A DNA stretch of 64,000 nt. Origin: Oleispirillum sp963668495. Its GTDB lineage: Bacteria; Pseudomonadota; Alphaproteobacteria; Rhodospirillales; Rhodospirillaceae. The DNA lies in the NCBI GenBank assembly GCA_963668495.1, contig OY764545.1, forward strand, positions 1,736,001 through 1,800,000, written 5' to 3'. Each line of letters opens with the position of its first letter. The stretch's first letter is position 1. Below, piece by piece: positions 15,979-24,376 of this stretch. The position numbers and the translations under genes are program-made. The notes under the pieces were generated by a model. The model saw only the letters and a program-made list of their open reading frames with translations. It had not been told where the DNA came from and made no database searches.

Positions 15979-16551
15979 TTAGCGGTTTGCACCCGGTACC
16001 CACAAGACATCGGTTGCACCTTTGTCATTGAGGTAACGACCAAGGACGAACATATGGTCGGACAGGCGGTTTGCGTATTTCAGGGCTTCCACGTTGACCG
16101 GTTCTTTTTCGATCAGCAGGGACATTTCCCGTTCTGCACGGCGAACAATGGTCCGTGCCAAGTGCAGGTAAGCCGCAGCCGGTTTGCCACCGGGCAAAAT
16201 GAATGATTTCAGCGGTTCCAGCTCTTCATTCATTTTGTCGATTTCTTGTTCCAGACGTTTGGTCTGTTCCGGTTGGATGCGCAGAGCCATAGACTCATCT
16301 TCGCCTTCCTTGATCGGAGTGCACAGGTCTGCGCCCAAATCGAACAGGTCATTTTGAATGCGGCTGAGGATTGTGTCGATTTCCGGGTTGTCTGCGGTAT
16401 GTACGCGGGCAAGACCGATGATGCCGTTGGCTTCATCGACAGTGCCGTAGGCACTCACGCGGAGGTCGCCCTTATTGACCCGGGTGCCGTCCCCCAAGGA
16501 GGTTTTTCCTTTGTCGCCGCCTCGGGTGTAAATGCGTGTCAGTTGAACCAT
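15979..16551 (-). CDS. Cob(I)alamin adenosyltransferase, PduO type
   Basis: Transfers the adenosyl group of ATP to cob(I)alamin, making coenzyme B12. The N-terminal ATP-binding motif is present (TRGGDKGKTSLGDG, about residues 8-21), followed by AYGTVDEANG and the C-terminal RRAER and ANRLSDHMFVLGR motifs of the PduO class. The frame extends to 16641, but the ATG at 16551 has an upstream AAGGAAG and matches family starts, giving 190 residues. The product would serve the B12-dependent ribonucleotide reductase encoded about 7 kb away. Confidence 0.93.
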   Translation of the reverse strand: MVQLTRIYTRGGDKGKTSLGDGTRVNKGDLRVSAYGTVDEANGIIGLARVHTADNPEIDTILSRIQNDLFDLGADLCTPIKEGEDESMALRIQPEQTKRLEQEIDKMNEELEPLKSFILPGGKPAAAYLHLARTIVRRAEREMSLLIEKEPVNVEALKYANRLSDHMFVLGRYLNDKGATDVLWVPGANR

Positions 16552-16702
16552 GGCTACGGTCTTCCTTTCGTCATTTTTGTGTATGTACGCGACAAAACTG
16601 TGGCAAACGCCGCAGTTTGTGTGGTTTAAACTTGCGATCACGCGGTGAACGTGAAAGGTATGGCGTTGTGATACCTGCGATCTTAACCAACGGAACGCAA
16701 GA

Positions 16703-17809
16703 ATGCGACTGTCTCCGAAAATTAGTCTTTATGTAACACGATATTTCGTGCTGGCGTTTTTTGCGACGCTTTTAGCCATTATGGGCGTAACATTATTGTT
16801 TGACAGTATCGAACTGTTACGGCGTTTGTCCAATAAGGCTGACGTCGGCCTCGATATGGTTTTGTTCATGGCGGTTTTAAAGATGCCGCAGATGCTGAAT
16901 ACGGTTTTGCCGTTTGCCGTGATGATTGGGGCCATGATCGCTTTTTGGCGATTGACCCGTACTCACGAACTGGTGGTGATCCGTGCAATCGGTGTTTCCG
17001 CGTGGCAATTTTTAATTCCGGTGGTGTTGGTGGTGTTCGCTTTTGGGGTGTTTAACCTGTCGGTTATCAACCCTTTGGCAGCGTCCATGTATCAGGAATA
17101 TGAACGACTCGAAGATGATTTGCAGATGCGGACGGATAACCCGCTGACATTTTCATCAGGTGGGTTGTGGATGCGAGAAGCCCTGCCCGGTGGTGGTCAA
17201 TCGGTGATTCATGCAGGCCGGGTGCATCAAACATCTGGAAAGCTGGAAATGGTTCGGATTTCGGTTTTGCAGCAGGATCGCAATGGGCATTTCCAATCCC
17301 GAATGGAAGCGGCAAAAGGTGGGATTGAGAATAATATTCTGTCCTTGCGTGATGTATGGGTTCTGAAAGGTGGCGAAGCCAGTCGCTATGTGAAGGAAAT
17401 CCAGCAACCGACCGCGCTCAGCCTTGGTAAAATTCAGGACAAGTTTTCTTCTCCGGCCAGTTTGTCATTTTGGGAATTGCCGGGGTTCATAAAATTCTTC
17501 GAAGCTGCTGGTTTTTCTGCGCACAAACATGTCCTGCATTGGCACTCTCTGTTGGCCTCGCCGTTTTTGTATTGTGCTATGGTCTTTGTCGCGGCAGTTT
17601 TCTCCCTGAACCCAAATATTCGTAAGGGCGGCTTGTTATTCCGCGTGATTGCCGGGGTCGGGACAGGCTTTGTCTTTTACTTTATGACACGCATTACCTA
17701 TGCCTTGGGACTGTCGGACTCTTTGCCGCTGTTTCTGGCAGCGTGGAGCCCGGTGATTGTCACCTTGCTGTTATCCCTGACCATTTTGCTTCATCAGGAA
17801 GACGGTTGA
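16703..17809 (+). CDS. lptG: LPS export ABC transporter permease LptG
   Basis: One of the two inner-membrane permeases of the LptB2FG machine that extracts lipopolysaccharide and passes it to LptC. The 368-residue protein has the YjgP/YjgQ layout: two to three N-terminal helices, a periplasmic beta-jellyroll domain at about residues 130-260, and three C-terminal helices with the SFWELPGFI and RKGGLLFR patterns. LptF is usually next to it in alphaproteobacteria but is absent here. A glycosyltransferase gene starts four nt after the stop, suggesting a shared LPS-related operon. Confidence 0.88.
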   Translation: MRLSPKISLYVTRYFVLAFFATLLAIMGVTLLFDSIELLRRLSNKADVGLDMVLFMAVLKMPQMLNTVLPFAVMIGAMIAFWRLTRTHELVVIRAIGVSAWQFLIPVVLVVFAFGVFNLSVINPLAASMYQEYERLEDDLQMRTDNPLTFSSGGLWMREALPGGGQSVIHAGRVHQTSGKLEMVRISVLQQDRNGHFQSRMEAAKGGIENNILSLRDVWVLKGGEASRYVKEIQQPTALSLGKIQDKFSSPASLSFWELPGFIKFFEAAGFSAHKHVLHWHSLLASPFLYCAMVFVAAVFSLNPNIRKGGLLFRVIAGVGTGFVFYFMTRITYALGLSDSLPLFLAAWSPVIVTLLLSLTILLHQEDG

Positions 17810-17813
17810 TCCC

Positions 17814-19367
17814 ATGACCCAATCTATCACTCACCAATCGCAATCCCGTTGGAATATCGAACCGGGGTGGGGTGTCGCCTGCCTTGTGGTGGGGGTTTTT
17901 ACCCTGTGGCGTATTGTCGAACTTATGCAGTCGCCGATCAATCTGTCGTTCGATGAGGCCCAATACTGGTCATGGTCATTAACGCCTGAGTTTGGTTATT
18001 TTTCCAAGCCACCTGTCGTGTCATGGGTGATCGCGCTGACGACTGCCGTATTTGGTCATGCAGAATGGGCCGTGCGTATGGGGTCCCCGTTGGCCCATGG
18101 TGGGACGGCGCTGGCTTTGTTCGCCTTGGGGCGGATGTTGTATACACCGCGTGTCGGTTTGTTGTCGGCGGTGGTTTTCCTGACATTGCCCGGTGTGTCT
18201 GTATCCGCGTACCTGATTTCCACTGATCCGTTTTTGATGTGCGCGTGGGGGTGGGGGCTTGTGCTGTTGTTCCAAGCCTTGCAGGCTGAGGTTAACGGTC
18301 AGTCCAGCGTGCGGTTTTGGCTGGCTTTAGGATTGGTGTTCGGTCTGGGTATGTTGGCGAAATACGCCATGATTGCCTTTGTCGCCAGCGCTGCCTTTGC
18401 CATGATCTTTGTCCCGGATTGGCGTGGCATATGGCGTCGTCCGGGACCTTGGGTTGCGTTGGTGCTCGGGCTGGCGTTTTTTGCCCCCAACGTCATGTGG
18501 AATGCAGCCAATCAGTTTGTCAGCTTCGCCCATACCAAAGCCAACGCCAATTTACAGGACAGTGGTTTTCACCCTGTCAAAGCCCTTGAATTTCTGGGAG
18601 GGCAGTTGGGGGTCTTTGGTCCGATCTTATTCGCGACCTTGGTGGTGTTGGTGGCCACTCTGAAAAAACGCCTGCCAACGATGGATGAACAACAGCGCAA
18701 AGCCGTTGTGTTTTTGGCATGCTTTGCCTTGCCGTTGATCCTTGTCATGACGGTTCAGGGCTTTGTTTCCCGCGCCAATGCCAACTGGGCCGCACCGGCA
18801 TATGTTGCCGGAACGGTATGGGTGGTTGCCGCATTGATGAAGCGGGAAATCTGGCTGCGGGCGTCTTTGGGCCTGCATATTCTGGTCGCCTTGGTCATCG
18901 TTAATTACGATGCAATGGCGAATATGATTGGGGTCGAATTGACGAAGACAACCGACCCGATGAAGCGCTTGCGCGGCTGGGATCATGCGGCCCGTGCATT
19001 AGAGCAGGCTATCCCACCGGCAGTTGGTGAGGACGCACCGATTTTGGTGTTCGATGAGCGTAAAGTTCTGACGCCCCTGCTGTACTACATGCCGGAAGTT
19101 TCTCGGGCCGGGGTGCCGCGTCCGCAGTTCGCCAAATGGAACCCGGATCGTCATATTGATGATCATTATGAATTGACGGCAGATTTGCAGAAATATGTCG
19201 GGCGGCAAGCCTATTTCGTTACGCGTTGGCCCGAGCCAGAAGTGTATAAGCAGGCGTTTTCTGGCCCGATTGGTACGCCGATCGTGATTACGGTTCCGAT
19301 CCACCGGGATTATCAATTGAAACTGAATGTCATCCCGGTTGGGCGGTTTGTCGGCTATCCGAAATAA
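17814..19367 (+). CDS. PMT/ArnT-like membrane glycosyltransferase
   Basis: A 517-residue polytopic membrane protein. The first periplasmic loop carries the DE pair and SKPP motif of the PMT_2/ArnT superfamily (SFDEAQYWSW then FGYFSKPPVV). About ten further hydrophobic segments and a C-terminal periplasmic part of about 120 residues follow. It probably transfers a sugar from a polyprenyl-phosphate donor to an envelope acceptor. Tight coupling to lptG points to LPS or lipid A. It is a different branch from the GT83-like protein at 12.5-14.1 kb. Confidence 0.87.
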   Translation: MTQSITHQSQSRWNIEPGWGVACLVVGVFTLWRIVELMQSPINLSFDEAQYWSWSLTPEFGYFSKPPVVSWVIALTTAVFGHAEWAVRMGSPLAHGGTALALFALGRMLYTPRVGLLSAVVFLTLPGVSVSAYLISTDPFLMCAWGWGLVLLFQALQAEVNGQSSVRFWLALGLVFGLGMLAKYAMIAFVASAAFAMIFVPDWRGIWRRPGPWVALVLGLAFFAPNVMWNAANQFVSFAHTKANANLQDSGFHPVKALEFLGGQLGVFGPILFATLVVLVATLKKRLPTMDEQQRKAVVFLACFALPLILVMTVQGFVSRANANWAAPAYVAGTVWVVAALMKREIWLRASLGLHILVALVIVNYDAMANMIGVELTKTTDPMKRLRGWDHAARALEQAIPPAVGEDAPILVFDERKVLTPLLYYMPEVSRAGVPRPQFAKWNPDRHIDDHYELTADLQKYVGRQAYFVTRWPEPEVYKQAFSGPIGTPIVITVPIHRDYQLKLNVIPVGRFVGYPK

Positions 19368-19381
19368 GATCAAGTATTGGT

Positions 19382-19909
19382 TCAGTCCTGAATGACCGGA
19401 TTATCCGGCGTCAGGGCTGTAATCATTTCGGTTTGATCGGGGTGTGTATTGATCAGTTCATCCCGGCTTCCGTGGATATAGTCGGCGAAATCAAATCCCG
19501 GTGCGACTGTGCAGCCAAGCAGGGCAAAACGACCGCCTGCTTTTAGGCGGGCCCCTTGCCAGACGTTTTTCGGGACAACATGCTGCAGGACTTGGCCCGC
19601 CAGAATATTTTGCCCCAGCACCACTACTTCGCTGCTTCCATCATCGCGCAGGAGCAGTTGTTCCACCGGATCACCCAGATAGAAATGAAAAATCTCGTCA
19701 GAGCACAATCGATGCATGGCGGAGACGGTTTCCGGGGTGAGGAGGTAATAAATCGCAGTCCCCACGTTACGGTTGCCGGAATATTCGGGGGATAGAGACG
19801 ACTGGTTGAGAATATCCGGGCTGCGGTAGGTTTCGTAAAAATAGCCGCCTTCGGTTGGATGCGGAATAAGTCCAAGTTTTGCGATAATCTCCCGGATATA
19901 TTCATGCAT
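19382..19909 (-). CDS. Cupin-fold DUF985 protein
   Basis: A 175-residue protein of the DUF985 (cupin_5) family. It begins with the family pattern IIAKLGLIPHPTEGGYFYETYRS, then has a single cupin barrel with conserved SAMHRL, DEIFHFYLGDP and VAPGFDFADY stretches. No biochemical function is established for the family that I can state. An in-frame extension reaches 19990, but the ATG at 19909 has AGGAA eight nt upstream and matches relatives. It is convergent with the glycosyltransferase gene and divergent from the next gene. Confidence 0.88.
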   Translation of the reverse strand: MHEYIREIIAKLGLIPHPTEGGYFYETYRSPDILNQSSLSPEYSGNRNVGTAIYYLLTPETVSAMHRLCSDEIFHFYLGDPVEQLLLRDDGSSEVVVLGQNILAGQVLQHVVPKNVWQGARLKAGGRFALLGCTVAPGFDFADYIHGSRDELINTHPDQTEMITALTPDNPVIQD

Positions 19910-20016
19910 GCCGTGTATTCCTGTTGAATAATTGTTAGAAAAAAGAAATAGTTGTTCACGATGATGGCGTGCATTTCCGGTGAAGTCCACGCAGAATTCG
20001 GGAAAGGGCCAAACAG

Positions 20017-20445
20017 ATGGTTTTTGGTTTGTTTAGGACAGCCCCTGCTAAAAAAACAGTGGACGAAATTCTCAATATTCCTTGGGAAATGAATCCCAGC
20101 GGCAGGTTCTGGCGTTTGATGTATGTGCGAACGGATCGCCAAAACCTGAATGGACGCGGTGGCGTTTTAGCCGTTTTCCATCGTGGAGTTCGTCCGGCAT
20201 GGGTTTATGTCGGGGCGACCCTTGACCTTGGTAAACTGATCGAAGATGCCAAGGATGATCCCCAAATTTCAGAATTTGATAACCGTGGCGGCCTGTTTGC
20301 CACATGGTCATTCGTTAAGCCAAGCTATCAGGATGGTGTCGTGGCCTACCTGCGGCAGCAGTTAAAGCCAAAAGTTCTGAATTCAGCCCTAGACATGGGG
20401 CGAACGTATTCGGTCAAACCCATTCGCGTGCATCCCCCGGTCTAA
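20017..20445 (+). CDS. Small protein of unknown function
   Basis: A 142-residue soluble protein I do not recognise. It is basic and rich in aromatic residues, with no signal peptide, no membrane segment and no Cys. Its tail overlaps the 3' end of recX by 4 nt in convergent orientation, and it is divergent from the cupin gene with about 107 nt between. The frame is consistent with a real gene because no alternative gene covers this interval. Confidence 0.65.
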   Translation: MVFGLFRTAPAKKTVDEILNIPWEMNPSGRFWRLMYVRTDRQNLNGRGGVLAVFHRGVRPAWVYVGATLDLGKLIEDAKDDPQISEFDNRGGLFATWSFVKPSYQDGVVAYLRQQLKPKVLNSALDMGRTYSVKPIRVHPPV

Positions 20446-21068
20446 GGTTGGTTTCCGTACAATATTTCCAGCAAGTCTTCGGCAGTATCTGCGTCAATTA
20501 CCTGTCGCGCCGTATCTAGATCAAATCCGCTGCGGGCCAAGGCAGCCAAGTCTTTGTCGCGGCGATCTTGCCGGGCTTCTGGTGTTCGAAACGGTCCCAG
20601 ACGGCGACGCTTTGCCAAGCGGATGGCGGCCTGTATCGACAGGTTATCGCCGTTGTCCTCTGTTAACCCGTCCATGGCTTGCCCAATGGCCTCTTCTCCC
20701 GCGCCTGCCATGCTGAGTTTCCGGCGGATCATGGCGGGGGCCGTGCCACGATGGAACATATTGCGGGCTTTAAATGTTGCAGTACGGACATCATCCACAT
20801 AGCCCAAACGCTGCATTTTCTGCACAGCGTTGTTAATCCAGCCCATCGCTTCGTCCATATCCAGTTCCGTATTTCCCAACGCAATGGAGCGTTTGACCTT
20901 GCGGGTTAGGACGCGACGCAGATTTTCTGCGGTGCTGTCAAACCGTTGCAGGTAATACAGCGCGGAATTTTCCAGATAAGAGGGCGAAATTCGCTTGGCC
21001 TTTTGTTGTCGAGGCGTAGGCCGTTTGGCAAATTTGCCCTTATTTTGTGGAGCATCATTCATTGGCAC
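20442..21068 (-). CDS. recX: Regulatory protein RecX
   Basis: RecX modulates RecA filament growth. The 208-residue protein has a basic N-terminal extension (about 30 residues), then the RecX three-helix repeats beginning with the typical YYLQRFDSTAENLRRVL pattern at about residues 38-54, the LGYVDD segment in the middle and a third repeat. It is not next to recA here, as is common outside enterobacteria. Its last bases overlap the convergent 142-residue gene. Confidence 0.88.
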   Translation of the reverse strand: MPMNDAPQNKGKFAKRPTPRQQKAKRISPSYLENSALYYLQRFDSTAENLRRVLTRKVKRSIALGNTELDMDEAMGWINNAVQKMQRLGYVDDVRTATFKARNMFHRGTAPAMIRRKLSMAGAGEEAIGQAMDGLTEDNGDNLSIQAAIRLAKRRRLGPFRTPEARQDRRDKDLAALARSGFDLDTARQVIDADTAEDLLEILYGNQP

Positions 21069-21197
21069 AGCATAGCAGAGATATAAGGAAAAAACAGGGC
21101 AAGGGGTTGAGTGATAGCCATTCGCATGTCATATCAAACGGTATTACTTAGCACGGCAGTCTGGAATTCTGCCGCAAAATGATTGGTTTGTTTTCGA

Positions 21198-22001
21198 ATG
21201 ACTCCGATGTTTCCCAATGAAATGACTCCCCTTGGACCAGTGAACTGGATCGGGTTTTGGACACTTTATTCCAAGGAAGTTCGTCGTTTCCTGAAAGTCT
21301 GGTTACAGACAGTGGCAGCCCCCGTAATCAGCACACTGATTTTTATGGCAGTTTTTGTGCTGGCAATCGGTAAGACCCGGGGCGATATGGCGGGGGTCCC
21401 ATTTACGGAATTCCTGCTGCCGGGCTTGGTTATGATGACCATTTTGCAAAATGGTTTTGCCAATTCTTCGTCGTCTCTGGTCATAGCCAAGATGCAGGGC
21501 AACATCATTGATGTGTTGATGCCACCGTTATCGTCGTGGGAATTGTCGCTGGCTTTTGTCGGTGGTGGCGCAACGCGTGGCCTGATGGTTGGGGGCGTTG
21601 TTGCGATTGTGTTGCTGACGGTTTCACCGATTGAGGTGCAGCAGCCGTTGGTGGCGATGGCTTTCATGCTTGAAGCCGCTCTGATGATGTCATGTATTGG
21701 GGTGCTGACCGGGATTTGGGCGGAAAAATTCGATCAAACCTCAGTCATCACCAATTTCATCGTAACGCCGTTGTCGTTCCTGTCCGGCACGTTCTATTCC
21801 ATCGATCATTTGCCGGAAAGTGTGCAGTGGTTCGCGCACATCAATCCGTTTTTCTACATGATTGATGGTTTTCGTGGCGCCATGATCGGCGTGTCGTGGG
21901 GGCATGTGGGCTATTACCTTTTGGTGCTGACCGTTATGAATGTTGTGTTGCTGTGGTGTGTGCAGTACCTGTTCCGTATCGGTTACAAGATCAAATCCTG
22001 A
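21198..22001 (+). CDS. ABC-2 type transporter permease
   Basis: A 267-residue membrane protein of the ABC-2 family (YadH-like), with six hydrophobic segments and the conserved Glu/Pro-containing regions (FTEFLLPGLVMM, then FLSGTFYSIDHLPESVQW). Such permeases export polysaccharides, drugs or other compounds together with a separate ATPase. No ATPase gene adjoins it here, so the partner must be elsewhere. The start is uncertain: the frame allows TTG 21183 and ATG 21198, 21207 or 21222, none with a good ribosome site. A long inverted repeat directly follows the stop. Confidence 0.85.
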   Translation: MTPMFPNEMTPLGPVNWIGFWTLYSKEVRRFLKVWLQTVAAPVISTLIFMAVFVLAIGKTRGDMAGVPFTEFLLPGLVMMTILQNGFANSSSSLVIAKMQGNIIDVLMPPLSSWELSLAFVGGGATRGLMVGGVVAIVLLTVSPIEVQQPLVAMAFMLEAALMMSCIGVLTGIWAEKFDQTSVITNFIVTPLSFLSGTFYSIDHLPESVQWFAHINPFFYMIDGFRGAMIGVSWGHVGYYLLVLTVMNVVLLWCVQYLFRIGYKIKS

Positions 22002-22002
22002 T

Positions 22003-22045
22003 CAAACCGCAGAAAACCGTGAAACCGTTGGATTCATGCGGTTTG
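22003..22045. repeat. Inverted repeat after the ABC-2 permease gene
   Basis: CAAACCGCA at 22003-22011 is the exact complement of TGCGGTTTG at 22037-22045, starting one base after the stop codon. It may act as a weak terminator or 3' stabiliser; only scattered T's follow. Confidence 0.45.
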
Positions 22046-22059
22046 TTTGCATAAATTTC

Positions 22060-22089
22060 TTGACGGCGGGCAGCTTCCGCAGGTCTAAT
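22060..22089 (+). promoter_or_regulatory. Possible sigma70 promoter of argD
   Basis: TTGACG (22060-22065), an 18-nt spacer and TCTAAT (22084-22089) each match the consensus in five of six positions. This would give a leader of about 150 nt before argD. Confidence 0.45.
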
Positions 22090-22144
22090 GCGTTCTTTCC
22101 ATTTTTGCGTAGTGGGCGTGTTTTGCCCCCTATCGCTTATGTCG

Positions 22145-22180
22145 CAGGCGGTGGCCCTATAGACAATGGCACACCGCCTG
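22145..22180 (+). other. Hairpin in the argD leader
   Basis: CAGGCGGTG and its exact complement CACCGCCTG enclose an inner GCC/GGC pairing. A second small hairpin (CCCG/CGGG, 22193-22208) follows. They lie between the proposed promoter and the argD ribosome site. Confidence 0.45.
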
Positions 22181-22248
22181 AAATGATTCTGGCCCGGAAA
22201 AAAACGGGTTGGAATCGGATCTTTAAACAAAGAAGAGGAGTCAAGACA

Positions 22249-23433
22249 GTGATTTCGCCCGTAATGCCGACTTATGCTCGGTTTGATGTTGCTTTCGAGC
22301 GCGGTGAAGGCCCGTGGTTGGTGGCGACCGACGGGCGACGATATCTTGACTTTGCTTGCGGTATCGCCGTCTGTTGCCTTGGTCACTGTCACCCGCATTT
22401 GGTGTCGGCTCTGAAAACTCAGGCTGAGACCCTGTGGCATTGTTCCAACCTGTACCACATTCCGGGGCAGGAAAAATTGGCAGAACGGTTGGTGGACCTG
22501 ACCTTTGCCGATACGGTGTTTTTTGGTAACTCCGGTGCTGAGGCAGTGGAATGTGCCATTAAAATTGCCCGCCGTTACCAACATGCCAATGGTAAACCGC
22601 AACGCTACCGGATTATTGTTGCAACCACAGCTTTCCATGGTCGGACTTTGGCAACGGTTGCCGCAGGGGATCAGGCCAAAGGTAAAGCTGGTTTCGGTCC
22701 AATGCCGGAAGGTTTCGACCGGGTGCAATTCGGTGACGTGGAGGCTTTGAAAGCTGCCATTGGTCCTGAAACTGCCGGGATTTTGCTGGAGCCAGTACAA
22801 GGGGAAGGTGGTTTGATGCCGGCTTCTGCCGAATACTTACAGGCAGTGCGACACATTGCGGATGAGCACGACATTCTGTTCCTGATGGATGAAGTGCAAA
22901 GCGGGCTGGGCCGAACCGGCAAACTGTTTGCCCATGAATGGGCCGGGATTACCCCGGACGTGATGGCATCCGCCAAAGGGCTTGGTGGCGGTTTCCCGGT
23001 TGGTGCATGCCTTGCCACCGAACGGGCTGCAGCACCGATGCAAGCCGGGAGCCATGGCTCGACTTATGGCGGCAACCCGCTGGCAATGGCTGCGGCTAAT
23101 GCGGTTTTGGATGTGGTGACGCAGGATGATTTCCTCGACCATGTTAACGAAGCTGCCGAGTATTTGCATGCTGCACTTGCTGATCGCGTGAGTCGTTACC
23201 CCGCCATATTTGATTGCGTGCGTGGCAAAGGTTTGCTTGCCGGTTTGAAGTGTCAGGATGCCGTGACCAACGTTGACGTGATTTCACACCTTTTCGCGCA
23301 GGGGCTTCTGACCGTGCCTGCCGGCGATAACACAATCCGTTTCCTGCCGCCGCTGATCATTGATCGCGGTCATATTGACGAGGCTATGTCCTGCCTCGAT
23401 CAGGTCTGTGAAACGTGGGAGTTTGTAGAATGA
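22249..23433 (+). CDS. argD: Acetylornithine/succinyldiaminopimelate aminotransferase
   Basis: A class III PLP-dependent aminotransferase of arginine biosynthesis that makes N-acetylornithine from the semialdehyde. The PLP Lys is K243 in MASAKGLGGGFP, preceded by the pyridine-nitrogen Asp in LMDEVQSG. The frame is open far upstream, but the GTG at 22249 has GGAG eight nt before it and gives 394 residues, the family norm. The stop overlaps the argF start in ATGA, so the two arginine genes are coupled. The related diaminopimelate activity is possible, as in E. coli. Confidence 0.93.
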   Translation: MISPVMPTYARFDVAFERGEGPWLVATDGRRYLDFACGIAVCCLGHCHPHLVSALKTQAETLWHCSNLYHIPGQEKLAERLVDLTFADTVFFGNSGAEAVECAIKIARRYQHANGKPQRYRIIVATTAFHGRTLATVAAGDQAKGKAGFGPMPEGFDRVQFGDVEALKAAIGPETAGILLEPVQGEGGLMPASAEYLQAVRHIADEHDILFLMDEVQSGLGRTGKLFAHEWAGITPDVMASAKGLGGGFPVGACLATERAAAPMQAGSHGSTYGGNPLAMAAANAVLDVVTQDDFLDHVNEAAEYLHAALADRVSRYPAIFDCVRGKGLLAGLKCQDAVTNVDVISHLFAQGLLTVPAGDNTIRFLPPLIIDRGHIDEAMSCLDQVCETWEFVE

Positions 23434-24362
23434 GTGATGTAAAGCAAACCGCAGAACCGCGGCATTTTCTTGACCTGATTGACCATGATGCGGCAACCCT
23501 GCGCAAGATGCTTGATCTTGCGGCAGCATACCGCAACGGTACGGCCCCGGATCATTTGGTGCGGCCCTTGAGTGGTCAGACATTGGCAATGATTTTTGAA
23601 AAGCCGTCCACCCGGACTCGCGTATCGTTCCAAGTCGGTATGAACCAGTTGGGTGGTGAGGTCGTGGTCCTGTCCAGTCAGGATACGCAGTTGGGTCGTG
23701 GGGAAACCATCCCTGATGCGGCGCGCGTCCTGTCTCGATTTGTTGATATTATGATGATCCGGTGTTTCAGCGAAACCACCTTGCAGGAGCTGGCGGAGTA
23801 TGCATCCGTTCCGGTGATTAACGGTTTGACGGATATGACCCATCCGTGTCAGGTCATGGCGGATTTGGCGACTTTTGAACAGCATCGTGGCAGCATCGAC
23901 GGTAAGATTGTCACATGGTGTGGTGATGGCAATAATGTTGCCCATTCGTGGATTGAGGCCGCAGCCAAATTTGATTTTGAGATGCGCGTGGCATGCCCGG
24001 ACAGCCTTGAACCTGATGAAAAAATCGTCGCTGCAGCCCGTGCGCAAGGGGCCAATGTGGTGATTGATCGTGACCCGCAGGCTCTGGTCGATGGTGCCCA
24101 TTGCGTGATTACGGATACGTGGATGTCCATGCACGATACGGATACGGACCGTTCGGCGTTGTTGGAACCGTATCAGGTGAATGCGGCCCTGATGGCAAAG
24201 GCAGCTCCTGATGCTTTGTTTATGCATTGCCTTCCGGCCCACCGGAATGAGGAAGTGACGGACGAGGTCATGGACGGGGCGCAATCCGTGGTTTGGGATG
24301 AGGCCGAAAACCGTTTGCACGCGCAAAAGGCGGTTATGGCTTGGTGCTTTGGCCTGATTTAA
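23430..24362 (+). CDS. argF: Ornithine carbamoyltransferase
   Basis: Makes citrulline from ornithine and carbamoyl phosphate in the arginine pathway. The 310-residue protein has the carbamoyl-phosphate motif STRTR at residues 60-64, the HPCQ segment in the middle (MTHPCQVMADL) and the ornithine-loop HCLPAHR near the C-terminus. The ATG at 23430 overlaps the argD stop and has GGGAG eight nt upstream. hslO follows by 14 nt, as in several alphaproteobacteria. Confidence 0.95.
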   Translation: MSDVKQTAEPRHFLDLIDHDAATLRKMLDLAAAYRNGTAPDHLVRPLSGQTLAMIFEKPSTRTRVSFQVGMNQLGGEVVVLSSQDTQLGRGETIPDAARVLSRFVDIMMIRCFSETTLQELAEYASVPVINGLTDMTHPCQVMADLATFEQHRGSIDGKIVTWCGDGNNVAHSWIEAAAKFDFEMRVACPDSLEPDEKIVAAARAQGANVVIDRDPQALVDGAHCVITDTWMSMHDTDTDRSALLEPYQVNAALMAKAAPDALFMHCLPAHRNEEVTDEVMDGAQSVVWDEAENRLHAQKAVMAWCFGLI

Positions 24363-24376
24363 GGTAACGGAAAACA

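Noticed and set aside
22167..22187. Six-codon leader peptide with one Arg codon before argD
   Set aside because: No ribosome site and only one Arg codon, so a classical attenuation leader is not supported.
21940..22248. Open, Arg-rich in-frame extension upstream of argD
   Set aside because: It would add a long N-terminus absent from the family and overlap the permease gene. The GTG at 22249 with GGAG gives the normal length.
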